From NCBI GenBank assembly GCA_905215095.1, contig CAJMOL010000089.1, positions 1 through 6,575 on the forward strand: 6,575 bases of DNA. Reading direction: 5' to 3'. The position numbers and the translations under genes were made by a program. The stretch is from an uncultured bacterium. GTDB taxonomy: Bacteria > Actinomycetota > Coriobacteriia > Coriobacteriales > Coriobacteriaceae. The notes under the pieces are model-generated. The model searched no databases, was not told the origin of the DNA, and saw nothing but the letters and a program-made list of their open reading frames with translations. Shown in pieces: positions 1-6,575 of the stretch. Every line of letters begins with the position of its first letter. Positions within the stretch are counted from its first letter, which is position 1.

Positions 1-55
1 AACGACATTTTTTGACATCTTTGAAGGCTGACGTACACGTTTGGATTGAGCTCAC
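1..55. repeat. Left inverted repeat, partner of 1166-1220
   Basis: Reading these bases against the reverse complement of 1166-1220 gives 52 matches in 55. The three differences are at 13 (T for C), 24 (A for G) and 38 (C for T), all transitions. Similarity stops sharply after 55. The partner copy is one half of a 74-bp palindrome, so the missing half of this copy should lie just left of the window. The repeat begins 10 bp beyond the stop codon of the nuclease-like gene, and the pair brackets that gene exactly. Whether it is a mobile-element end, a dispersed repeat or a terminator pair cannot be decided from this window. Confidence 0.85.
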
Positions 56-65
56 GGGAGTGGCA

Positions 66-1073
66 CTATTCGGAAGGTGCCTCTTCGTCTCGCATGCCTT
101 TCCAGTTGCGGATAAGCGTCTTGCGTAGTTCGTTTTGCTCTCGCTGGTACCCGGTGTCGGTACAGCGAGGCATGCCGAGTGCTTCGCGAATGTTGTTCAT
201 GGCGCGGTGAAAGGCGAGCTGGCTGCCGAACTGAGCCGAAGTGAGCGTAACGATTCGATATCCCATTTGGGAGAGAACGGCCTCTCGCTCCGCATCTGCC
301 CCCTTGCGCTCGAACTCATCGTGAAAGCCACCCTTATATTCGATACCGAGCTCCTTGCGCTTATAGGCAACGAGCGCATCGATTTTGAGCGATCGACCTT
401 TGGTGCAATGCCAGAGACGTTGAGGGATCTCGAGCGGTTTGTTGAGTTCGATACGTCGGATGCCAACGCCGCCTTCGCTTGTTGAGAGCGAGAGAGCGAT
501 TGCCGAAGCGGTTTCCATAGGCGAGGCTGAGTGATCGTAGATGTGCCTGAGCGCGAGCCGTGCACGCGTGGCGCCGGGTTTGCCGGGGTGCCGATCGAGC
601 AGTTCGGTTATTTCATCCTTGGAGGTGGCGGCTGGTTGCTCGGTATAATGGTCGGCGGGATTGAGCCTCATGCGATAATCGCCGCAAACTTCATAGCCAT
701 ATTCGAGATATTCGATCCTATCCATCCACTCGGCAGCGAGCACGAAGGTGAAGGCTTCGTCGGTGATGAAGATTCCGGGCGTCAACTCGTCAATATGCTC
801 GTAGGGAAGATTTTGTCCAAGAATGTGGCAAATGACGCCTTTGGTGCGAATTCGCTCGAATTCGAATACAACCGAGATATCGATAGTTTTGAGCATATCG
901 GACGGAATGCCGCAGTCGGTAAGGGCCTGTCGTATGCGCGCAACGCGTTGCTGGGTGGAGATGCCTCGTACGCCTATCTGGTAGTCGTGCCGCGCAAGAG
1001 ACTGAACCAAATTCTGGGGCGCATGATGGACAAGCCATGCGGTTTTATGCGAAATGAGAACAGGAGTATCCAT
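66..1073 (-). CDS. AbiEi/DUF559-like protein with Vsr-type nuclease-fold C-terminus
   Basis: The 335-residue product resembles the large actinobacterial group annotated as DUF559 or AbiEi-family antitoxin-like proteins. The N-terminal part (about 1-150) carries the family segment ending in EYGYEVCG (124-131). A middle segment has GATRARLALR (167-176) and SASPMETA (182-189). The C-terminal domain (about 225-300) looks like the Vsr/DUF559 endonuclease-like fold: D232, E245 with K247 (IEYKGGFH), D260, R263, and a strand ending in TLTSAQF (276-282). Nuclease activity is inferred from the fold only. ATG 1073 is preceded by GAGAGG at about 7 bp. No AbiEii-like toxin gene lies beside it, so a toxin-antitoxin pair is not supported. 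The gene sits alone between inverted repeats. Hand counts of 60-base blocks give 42-43% GC at 661-720 and 841-900 and 57% at 421-480, against 70% in a typA block (4441-4500), which hints at a separate origin. Confidence 0.8.
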   Translation of the reverse strand: MDTPVLISHKTAWLVHHAPQNLVQSLARHDYQIGVRGISTQQRVARIRQALTDCGIPSDMLKTIDISVVFEFERIRTKGVICHILGQNLPYEHIDELTPGIFITDEAFTFVLAAEWMDRIEYLEYGYEVCGDYRMRLNPADHYTEQPAATSKDEITELLDRHPGKPGATRARLALRHIYDHSASPMETASAIALSLSTSEGGVGIRRIELNKPLEIPQRLWHCTKGRSLKIDALVAYKRKELGIEYKGGFHDEFERKGADAEREAVLSQMGYRIVTLTSAQFGSQLAFHRAMNNIREALGMPRCTDTGYQREQNELRKTLIRNWKGMRDEEAPSE

Positions 1074-1128
1074 TGAGGGCCTCTCGCTCTGAGCCGGTAT
1101 CCAACTCTTATGTCCGTTGAAGTGGGGG

Positions 1129-1157
1129 AATATACCGGATGTGAGTAAATTAACTCA
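1129..1157 (-). promoter_or_regulatory. Candidate promoter of the nuclease-like gene
   Basis: On the minus strand TATATT (plus 1129-1134) makes a good -10 box, about 55 bp before the start codon at 1073. A 17-bp spacer puts the -35 position at 1152-1157 (TGAGTT), a poor match to TTGACA. This position falls inside the palindrome at 1141-1158, so an activator or repressor could act here. The call rests mainly on the -10 box. Confidence 0.35.
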
Positions 1158-1158
1158 C
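1141..1158. promoter_or_regulatory. 18-bp operator-like palindrome
   Basis: GTGAGT at 1141-1146 and ACTCAC at 1153-1158 are perfect inverted arms. The centre, AAATTA, is itself nearly symmetric, so only one base pair of the 18-bp palindrome fails. A further GTGAG at 1166-1170 repeats the half-site and forms the inner end of the inverted repeat. The palindrome overlaps the expected -35 position of the minus-strand gene. This layout fits a dimeric regulator site, but no regulator gene is visible nearby. Confidence 0.4.
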
Positions 1159-1165
1159 TCATGCT

Positions 1166-1220
1166 GTGAGCTCAATCCAAACATGTACGTCAGCCTCCAA
1201 AGATGTCGAAAAATGTCGTT
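1166..1220. repeat. Right inverted repeat, partner of 1-55
   Basis: This is the mirror copy of 1-55, with 52 of 55 positions identical. Its inner edge begins at GTGAGCTCAATCC and its outer part runs into the loop of the 74-bp palindrome. The two copies enclose about 1.1 kb that contains one gene. The gap from 1074 to 1377, between the divergent genes, holds this repeat, the operator-like palindrome, a minus-strand promoter candidate and the upstream region of the channel gene; I see no further gene there. Confidence 0.85.
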
Positions 1221-1248
1221 TTTGGAGGGTGACGTACATGTTTTGGAT
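1175..1248. repeat. 74-bp near-perfect palindrome (long hairpin)
   Basis: Pairing 1179-1192 with 1230-1243 is perfect (14 bp, core ACATGTACGTCA). A bulged T at 1244 is followed by four more pairs (1175-1178 with 1245-1248). Inward there is one G-G mismatch (1193/1229), then eight pairs (1194-1201 with 1221-1228) and a few weaker ones. The loop carries two near-identical words, GATGTCG (1202-1208) and AATGTCG (1213-1219 region). The hairpin is far longer than an ordinary terminator and has no uridine tail on either side. It resembles a dispersed palindromic element or a hairpin end of a mobile unit. Confidence 0.8.
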
Positions 1249-1327
1249 CCCTGGCATTCCAGCAACGCCACGCCCGCATCCGCTGCTAACCGTTTACCGA
1301 GCAATGGGGTCGCAATCGGCGCCGAAC

Positions 1328-1340
1328 ATGTACTATGTAC
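1328..1340 (+). other. Tandem ATGTAC words upstream of the channel gene
   Basis: ATGTAC occurs twice, at 1328-1333 and 1335-1340, separated by one T. The same word occurs in both arms of the palindrome at 1175-1248. It lies about 38-50 bp before the TTG start of the channel gene, within plausible promoter distance, with TACTAT at 1331-1336 as a possible -10. No convincing -35 box was found, so the role is open. Confidence 0.25.
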
Positions 1341-1377
1341 GGGCATTGTCCAAACCCGTAACTCAAAGGAACCCATC

Positions 1378-2067
1378 TTGCCCGTCGTCGCCGCTATAAC
1401 CGTTACCCCACATGCCTCGGATGCCATGGTCGCTATTCCCTTTTGGCTCGAGATGTTCGCTGTTGTCGCGGCATCGATCTCGGGTGTGCTGGTTGCGCGC
1501 GAACACAAGCTCGACCTGGTGGGCGCGGTCGCGCTCGCGGTGGTCTGCGGTCTGGGCGGCGGTCTTTTGCGCGATATGACACTCCAGGTCGGCAACGTCT
1601 ACATCCTCAACCAGCCAATGGCGCTGCCGCTCTCCATCGCCACGGCGGCCATCATCTACATCTTCCCGGCAATCGTCGATAAACCCGAGAAACTCATCCC
1701 ATTGCTCGACATCATCTCGGTCGGCATCTACGCCGCCACCGGAGCGGACAAAGCACTGGTTTATGGCTTTGCGCCGGCCGTATGCATCATGATGGGCTTC
1801 TTCACCGCGGTGGGTGGCGGCATGTTGCGCGACGGCTTTATGGGCGTGGTTCCGGGCATTTTCCAACGTACTAACTTTTATGCCATCGCCGCCATCGCCG
1901 GATCGACAAGCTATGTGTGTCTCGTTATGAGCGGCATCATGAGCAATGTCGCCGCGCTGGTCGTATGCGTTGTCGTGACCATGGGTCTGCGCTGGCTCTC
2001 GCTGCGCTTTGACATCAAAAGCCCCACCGAAGAAGACATCGCGCGCTTCTTGCATCGCAAAAAATAG
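1378..2067 (+). CDS. TRIC/UPF0126-family cation channel membrane protein
   Basis: The 229-residue product belongs to the prokaryotic trimeric intracellular cation channel family (UPF0126), small inner-membrane proteins thought to conduct monovalent cations. The family has two copies of a three-helix repeat plus a last helix. Here the two hallmark motifs are GGGLLRD (60-66) and GGGMLRD (146-152), about 86 residues apart, with hydrophobic segments at roughly 22-41, 46-62, 82-100, 108-124, 130-148, 167-185 and 188-205. The TTG start at 1378 is chosen because AAAGGA (1365-1370) sits 7 bp before it and the family length (about 205-230) fits. ATG 1426 is the alternative, but its ribosome-binding site is poor. 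Upstream in-frame codons back to 1117 run through the palindromic repeat and are not convincing. The C-terminal tail is charged and probably cytoplasmic. The family call is firm; ion preference is not visible. Confidence 0.9.
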   Translation: MPVVAAITVTPHASDAMVAIPFWLEMFAVVAASISGVLVAREHKLDLVGAVALAVVCGLGGGLLRDMTLQVGNVYILNQPMALPLSIATAAIIYIFPAIVDKPEKLIPLLDIISVGIYAATGADKALVYGFAPAVCIMMGFFTAVGGGMLRDGFMGVVPGIFQRTNFYAIAAIAGSTSYVCLVMSGIMSNVAALVVCVVVTMGLRWLSLRFDIKSPTEEDIARFLHRKK

Positions 2068-2134
2068 CTAGCGCGGACTCGTCCCCGAAATGCAACTGAG
2101 AGGTTCTTTTAGAGCGCCCGCGCGTTGGGTACCC

Positions 2135-2161
2135 TGTTAGGTATATGCCGAACACCTAACA
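2135..2161. promoter_or_regulatory. Inverted repeat just before the ribosome-binding site
   Basis: TGTTAGGT (2135-2142) and ACCTAACA (2154-2161) are perfect 8-bp inverted arms with an 11-base spacer. The right arm touches the AAAAGGA ribosome-binding site of the gene at 2174. It could be a repressor operator or a hairpin in the 5' leader affecting translation. No clear promoter boxes could be assigned in 2068-2134. Confidence 0.45.
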
Positions 2162-2173
2162 AAAGGATCAACC

Positions 2174-3322
2174 ATGGCTTTCAATCAAACCGCGACGGCG
2201 CCGTCACACAAGATACGTCGCTGCCTGCTTATGGCATTCGCGCTCATCGCGCTCGCGCTCACCGCTCTTCCCACGGCGTCATTTGCTGGCACGGACACGG
2301 CAGGCAATGTCCTTGCGACCGACAATGACGTCGATCCGTCTGGCGTCGAGGGTGACCTGTACTGGGCCGGCCAGGCCCTCAACTTGGACGATGCGTCCAT
2401 TGACCGCGATATCATCGCCGCGGGCGATACCCTCTCTATCCGCGACTGCACGGTGGGCGGCGCCGTCCGCTTGGCGGCACGCACTATCGATATCGCCAAG
2501 ATCACGGTTGATGGCAGCGTCACGGTCGTCGGTCAGCACGTTGTGCTCAATTCCGACAGCACCGCCAACTGTTTCTACGCGATAGGTGAGACGGTTGCCC
2601 TGCGCGGCTCTGCCAAGTCGGCAGCACTCGCGGGCAGTACGGTAACCATCGACGGCATCGTCGACGGCGATGTCGAGGTCTGGGCCGACAAACTCATCCT
2701 GGGCAAAAACGCTCACATCACCGGCACGGTGAACGCCCATGTTTCCGAGGACCCCGAGCGCGCCGCAGGAGCCGAGGTCGGCGCGCTCAAGATCGACCGC
2801 ACCGAAAACGAAAGCGCCGCCACGACGGTTAACGATATCATCGGCGGCATCGTGGCCGCAGCCCTGTCGACCTGCTTTATCGCTCTGTTGCTCGAGCTCG
2901 TCTTTCCGCGTGCGACCGCCAGCGCCGCCGGAATGCTCCACCAGCGCCCCACACCCCTGTGGATGAGCGGTCTTCTGGGTACGGTAGCCATTGTCCCTGC
3001 CGTATTGTTGCTGATTATCTCGATTGCCGGCCTGTCGCTTGCTGGAGCCCTCATGTGCGCCGTGATCGGCGTCGCGTTGGTCTCCACCGCTTTTGCGGGC
3101 TGCGCGATCGCTCGCATGGTCGGACATAACCAGAACCGCTACGCCATGGCAGCCGTCGGCGGTGTGACCGCAGGCGCCCTCACAGGACTTCCCCTCATCG
3201 GCGGCTTCATCAGCGGCGTGGCCTTTGTCTTTATGCTCGGCTACGTTATCCAGATCATCTGGCGCAACGCCCACCTCAAGCCGCAGCAGGCCGCCAACAC
3301 CCCGGGCCTTCCCTCCGCCTAG
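2174..3322 (+). CDS. Exported beta-helix (bactofilin-like) protein with C-terminal membrane helices
   Basis: The 382-residue product has three zones. Residues 1-38 look like a signal peptide: basic KIRR (13-16), a hydrophobic run (18-32), and a likely cleavage after ASFA (38). Residues about 56-190 show short repeated beta-strand turns such as VDGSVTVVG (112-120) and IDGIVDGDVEVWADKLILG (159-177), the spacing expected of a bactofilin-like/polymer-forming right-handed beta-helix. A linker (191-218) follows. Then come hydrophobic helices at about 222-244, 265-285, 287-310 and 325-360, rich in Gly and Ala, and a short polar tail. The ATG is preceded by AGGA (2163-2166) at 7 bp. The beta-helix would lie outside the membrane, unlike cytoplasmic bactofilins. 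A role at the cell envelope is inferred; the specific function is unknown. It is 106 bp downstream of the channel gene and could share its transcript. Confidence 0.85.
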   Translation: MAFNQTATAPSHKIRRCLLMAFALIALALTALPTASFAGTDTAGNVLATDNDVDPSGVEGDLYWAGQALNLDDASIDRDIIAAGDTLSIRDCTVGGAVRLAARTIDIAKITVDGSVTVVGQHVVLNSDSTANCFYAIGETVALRGSAKSAALAGSTVTIDGIVDGDVEVWADKLILGKNAHITGTVNAHVSEDPERAAGAEVGALKIDRTENESAATTVNDIIGGIVAAALSTCFIALLLELVFPRATASAAGMLHQRPTPLWMSGLLGTVAIVPAVLLLIISIAGLSLAGALMCAVIGVALVSTAFAGCAIARMVGHNQNRYAMAAVGGVTAGALTGLPLIGGFISGVAFVFMLGYVIQIIWRNAHLKPQQAANTPGLPSA

Positions 3323-3328
3323 CCGCTA

Positions 3329-3363
3329 ACCACCACAAAAGGGCCAGGCACCTTTGTGGTGGT
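3329..3363. repeat. REP-like intergenic palindrome
   Basis: ACCACCACAAA (3329-3339) pairs perfectly with TTTGTGGTGGT (3353-3363), and GG/CC can extend the stem past one bulged A. The loop centre is GGGCCAGGCACC. No T-run follows on either strand, so it does not look like a standard intrinsic terminator. It starts 6 bp after the stop codon of the beta-helix gene, a typical position for dispersed extragenic palindromes and for mRNA 3'-end-protecting hairpins. Confidence 0.6.
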
Positions 3364-3390
3364 GCAAAGCATCCTGACCCCATTGCACCA
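3360..3390. other. Second hairpin sharing four bases with the first
   Basis: TGGTGCAA (3360-3367) pairs perfectly with TTGCACCA (3383-3390) around a 15-base loop. The first four bases, TGGT (3360-3363), are also the last four of the right arm of the palindrome at 3329-3363. The two stems therefore cannot both form completely. This may simply reflect nested repeats rather than a switch. Confidence 0.4.
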
Positions 3391-3391
3391 A

Positions 3392-3424
3392 AAAGGGCGC
3401 CGACCATTGCGGTCGACGCCCTTT
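3392..3424. terminator. Bidirectional intrinsic terminator between convergent genes
   Basis: AAAGGGCG (3392-3399) pairs with CGCCCTTT (3417-3424), then after one C-A mismatch CGACC (3401-3405) pairs with GGTCG (3411-3415), leaving a five-base loop. Read on the minus strand the stem ends in CCCTTTTT, a good uridine tail, 28 bp after the typA stop codon. Read on the plus strand the tail is CTTTCTTATT. It should end typA transcription and can also stop read-through from the beta-helix gene. Confidence 0.85.
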
Positions 3425-3451
3425 CTTATTGGCGGTTATAAGTCCCAGCGC

Positions 3452-5290
<1,839 letters not shown>

Positions 5291-5407
5291 GTAGTTCCCC
5301 TATCTTCTATCCATATACAAACGGCACGCGTATGCGGCCCGCCCAGCGATACAACGCTCAGCGGGAATATTGAGCCTTTTACCGAAAACTCGTTTATTTT
5401 AGCGATT

Positions 5408-5857
5408 TTAGATGAGAGGGGTTTCCTCACCTGCAGGTTCAGGGTCGCTCCACATAAAACCATCGCCGGCGCCCATGCCCTCATACAGCACATATGCCGA
5501 AAAACCGCTCTCGAGCGTCGTCTCGAAAAAGCTCACGAGCAGAGCGTCGTGGTAGCCACCGTCAATCTCGACGCAGCCGGTATAGCCGATGGCATAGCGG
5601 ACGATACGGCCCAGGCCCTCGTCCTTAAGACCCATCTTGTGCTCGGAGATAAAGTTGGTGGCCGCCTCGAGGCACGCCTCTTCGCCATCTTCATCGAGCG
5701 CCGCCAGATAACGGTTGGAAGCGGCGTCCTCAATTGCCACGACCACGCCGGGGTTTTCGCCGGCGGCAAGGTCGTCCAAGAACGCACCAATCAGGTCACA
5801 CACCATGGCGTCGAGCTCGGCGGAGACGTTACCGGCGTCCTGCATATCCTGTGCCAT
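5408..5857 (-). CDS. Acidic 149-residue protein of unknown function
   Basis: I do not recognise a family. The product is strongly acidic (for example EDAASNRYLAALDEDGEE at 43-60) and has no signal peptide or membrane helix, so it is probably cytosolic. It reads as a mixed alpha/beta domain: helix about 12-32, strand 37-43, helix 59-73, a region GLGRIVRYAIGYTGCVEIDG (81-100), a hydrophobic strand DALLVSFFET (104-113), a further SAYVLYEG segment (120-127), then an acidic, proline-containing tail. ATG 5857 has GGAAGG about 8 bp upstream. It begins 30 bp after the stop of the small membrane protein, so the two are probably co-transcribed, upstream of typA. Coding status is supported by the ribosome-binding site, the spacing and the uninterrupted frame. 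Confidence 0.8.
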   Translation of the reverse strand: MAQDMQDAGNVSAELDAMVCDLIGAFLDDLAAGENPGVVVAIEDAASNRYLAALDEDGEEACLEAATNFISEHKMGLKDEGLGRIVRYAIGYTGCVEIDGGYHDALLVSFFETTLESGFSAYVLYEGMGAGDGFMWSDPEPAGEETPLI

Positions 5858-5887
5858 CTCTAGACCTTCCCATCGAATCCGGCGTCG

Positions 5888-6244
5888 TTACAGTTCTTGT
5901 GCCTCGGCAGCGATCTTGGCGGCAGCGTCGCGGGCGCGCACCATATCCATCGCACGCTTGTCGAGTACCTTGATCTGGTTGGTCAGCATTACTGCATCGA
6001 CCACACCCCAGATTACCAAGCCTGTTGAAATCGAAAACCCAAGCGCACCAACTGTACCACGAAGACGAGAACAGATTACTGCGACAAGGACGGAGATGAT
6101 AACCATCTTGATATAGGAGCCGCGGCGTTCGCGAAGCGTGCGGGCCTGCGTCACATAGGCGATGCGAGCTGCCTCGGATGCCTCCGAGCGCATTTGGGCT
6201 TCACGCGCGATGGCGGCCGCTTCAGCCGATACGCGGGTACCCAT
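5888..6244 (-). CDS. Small two-helix membrane protein of unknown function
   Basis: No family is recognised. With the start at ATG 6244 the product has 118 residues. An Ala/Glu/Arg-rich helix at about 5-40 is followed by basic RERRGSYIK, two hydrophobic segments (about 47-62, MVIISVLVAVICSRL; about 69-88, LGFSISTGLVIWGVVDAVML), and a charged helical tail (93-118). A helical hairpin in the membrane with both ends in the cytoplasm is the simplest topology. ATG 6244 is chosen because GGAGAGG lies 6 bp upstream. The longer reading from ATG 6274 (128 residues) directly abuts the TAA of the preceding gene but has no purine-rich site at the right distance; it remains possible through translational coupling. 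The gene lies between the DUF151 gene and the acidic-protein gene in one close-packed set. Confidence 0.8.
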   Translation of the reverse strand: MGTRVSAEAAAIAREAQMRSEASEAARIAYVTQARTLRERRGSYIKMVIISVLVAVICSRLRGTVGALGFSISTGLVIWGVVDAVMLTNQIKVLDKRAMDMVRARDAAAKIAAEAQEL

Positions 6245-6274
6245 CAGCGACCTCTCCGCTCGCGTGCCAGACAT

Positions 6275-6575
6275 TTAGAAATCATCGGGGGAGAGCGTAT
6301 GGACGAACTCGTCGAACTTCTCGAACTCCTGCTCGTCGTCGACTTCCTCGGCGTGCGGTGAGACGGTACCCAAGCGATTCATGATGTCGTCTTCGACGAA
6401 CATGGGGGCATTACTGCGTACGGCGAGGGCGATGGCGTCGCTCGGACGTGCATCGATCCTATGCTCGCTGCCATCGGCCAGCACGACAACCGTCGCATAG
6501 AACACCGGCGGCTCGGCACGAACGATCTCGATGCGCTCGAGCTTGGCGCCCAGGGCATCGACGGTGTCAAGCAGC
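6275..6575 (-). CDS. Bifunctional nuclease family (DUF151) protein, 3' part
   Basis: The gene enters from beyond the right edge; only the last 99 residues are seen. They contain the DUF151 core: LGAKLERIEI (8-17), a strand pair around VFYATVVVLADG (24-35), and the family signature DARPSDAIALAVR (41-53) followed by APMFVEDD (56-63). An acidic tail (78-99) ends in SPDDF. DUF151 proteins are called bifunctional nucleases after plant proteins reported to have DNase and RNase activity; some bacterial members are instead linked to regulation, so activity here is inferred. The visible reading begins with LLDTVDALGAK and is open to the window edge, so the internal GTG at 6505 is not the start. Its TAA (6275-6277) lies 30 bp before the preferred start of the next gene, indicating an operon. 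Confidence 0.93.
   Translation of the reverse strand, partial: LLDTVDALGAKLERIEIVRAEPPVFYATVVVLADGSEHRIDARPSDAIALAVRSNAPMFVEDDIMNRLGTVSPHAEEVDDEQEFEKFDEFVHTLSPDDF

Noticed and set aside
66..1073. A type IV toxin-antitoxin pair
   Set aside because: The protein resembles AbiEi-type antitoxins, but no AbiEii-like nucleotidyltransferase gene is adjacent in the window.
531..1076. A 181-codon plus-strand frame opposite the nuclease-like gene
   Set aside because: It is codon-aligned with the minus-strand gene, whose family motifs and ribosome-binding site are convincing.
1117..1377. An 87-codon N-terminal extension of the channel protein
   Set aside because: It would translate the palindromic repeat and has no membrane or family character. 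A good ribosome-binding site lies directly before TTG 1378.
1363..2055. A 230-codon minus-strand frame opposite the channel gene
   Set aside because: Codon-aligned shadow; its product is His/Asp/Arg-rich and low-complexity, whereas the plus-strand product has both TRIC family motifs.
2279..3274. A 331-codon minus-strand frame opposite the beta-helix protein gene
   Set aside because: It is also codon-aligned with the real gene, and its product is a run of charged and Gly/Ala residues with no recognisable domain. The plus-strand gene has a signal peptide, membrane helices and a ribosome-binding site.
5356..5375. A small hairpin with GCTCA/TGAGC arms in the gap before typA, followed by CTTTT on the plus strand
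   Set aside because: The stem is only five pairs with a ten-base loop, and no plus-strand gene ends there; on the minus strand no T-run follows.
5291..5407. A promoter for typA in the 117-bp gap
   Set aside because: TATATG and CAATAT could serve as -10 boxes on the minus strand, but neither has a recognisable -35 box at the right distance, so no promoter was called.

Overview
The window looks like chromosomal DNA of a fairly GC-rich actinobacterium. The style of the proteins suggests a gut Coriobacteriia member such as Collinsella; this is an inference from family resemblance, not a database match. It holds seven protein-coding genes, one of them cut by the right edge. No RNA gene, CRISPR array or recognisable transposase is visible.

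Left part (1-1248): a minus-strand gene encodes a 335-residue protein with an AbiEi/DUF559-type architecture (N-terminal specificity-like region, C-terminal Vsr-like nuclease-fold domain). It is bracketed by a 55-bp inverted repeat (1-55 and 1166-1220, 52 of 55 positions identical). The right copy is half of a 74-bp near-perfect palindrome, and the left copy is cut by the window edge in the middle of what should be the same palindrome. The gene also has stretches of much lower GC than its neighbours. Together this looks like a small insert or cassette with palindromic ends, and it is the most unusual thing in the window.

Middle part (1378-3322): two plus-strand membrane-protein genes. The first is a TRIC/UPF0126-family cation channel starting at TTG. 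The second is a protein with a signal peptide, a bactofilin-like beta-helix region and a hydrophobic C-terminal half. The 129-bp gap between this pair and the converging typA gene is full of hairpins: a REP-like palindrome, a second hairpin that shares bases with it, and a bidirectional terminator.

Right part (3452-6575): a minus-strand series, transcribed right to left. It consists of a bifunctional-nuclease family (DUF151) gene (3' part only), a small two-helix membrane protein, an acidic 149-residue protein of unknown function, and typA/bipA, the ribosome-associated translational GTPase. The first three are tightly spaced and probably co-transcribed. typA follows after 117 bp and may have its own promoter.
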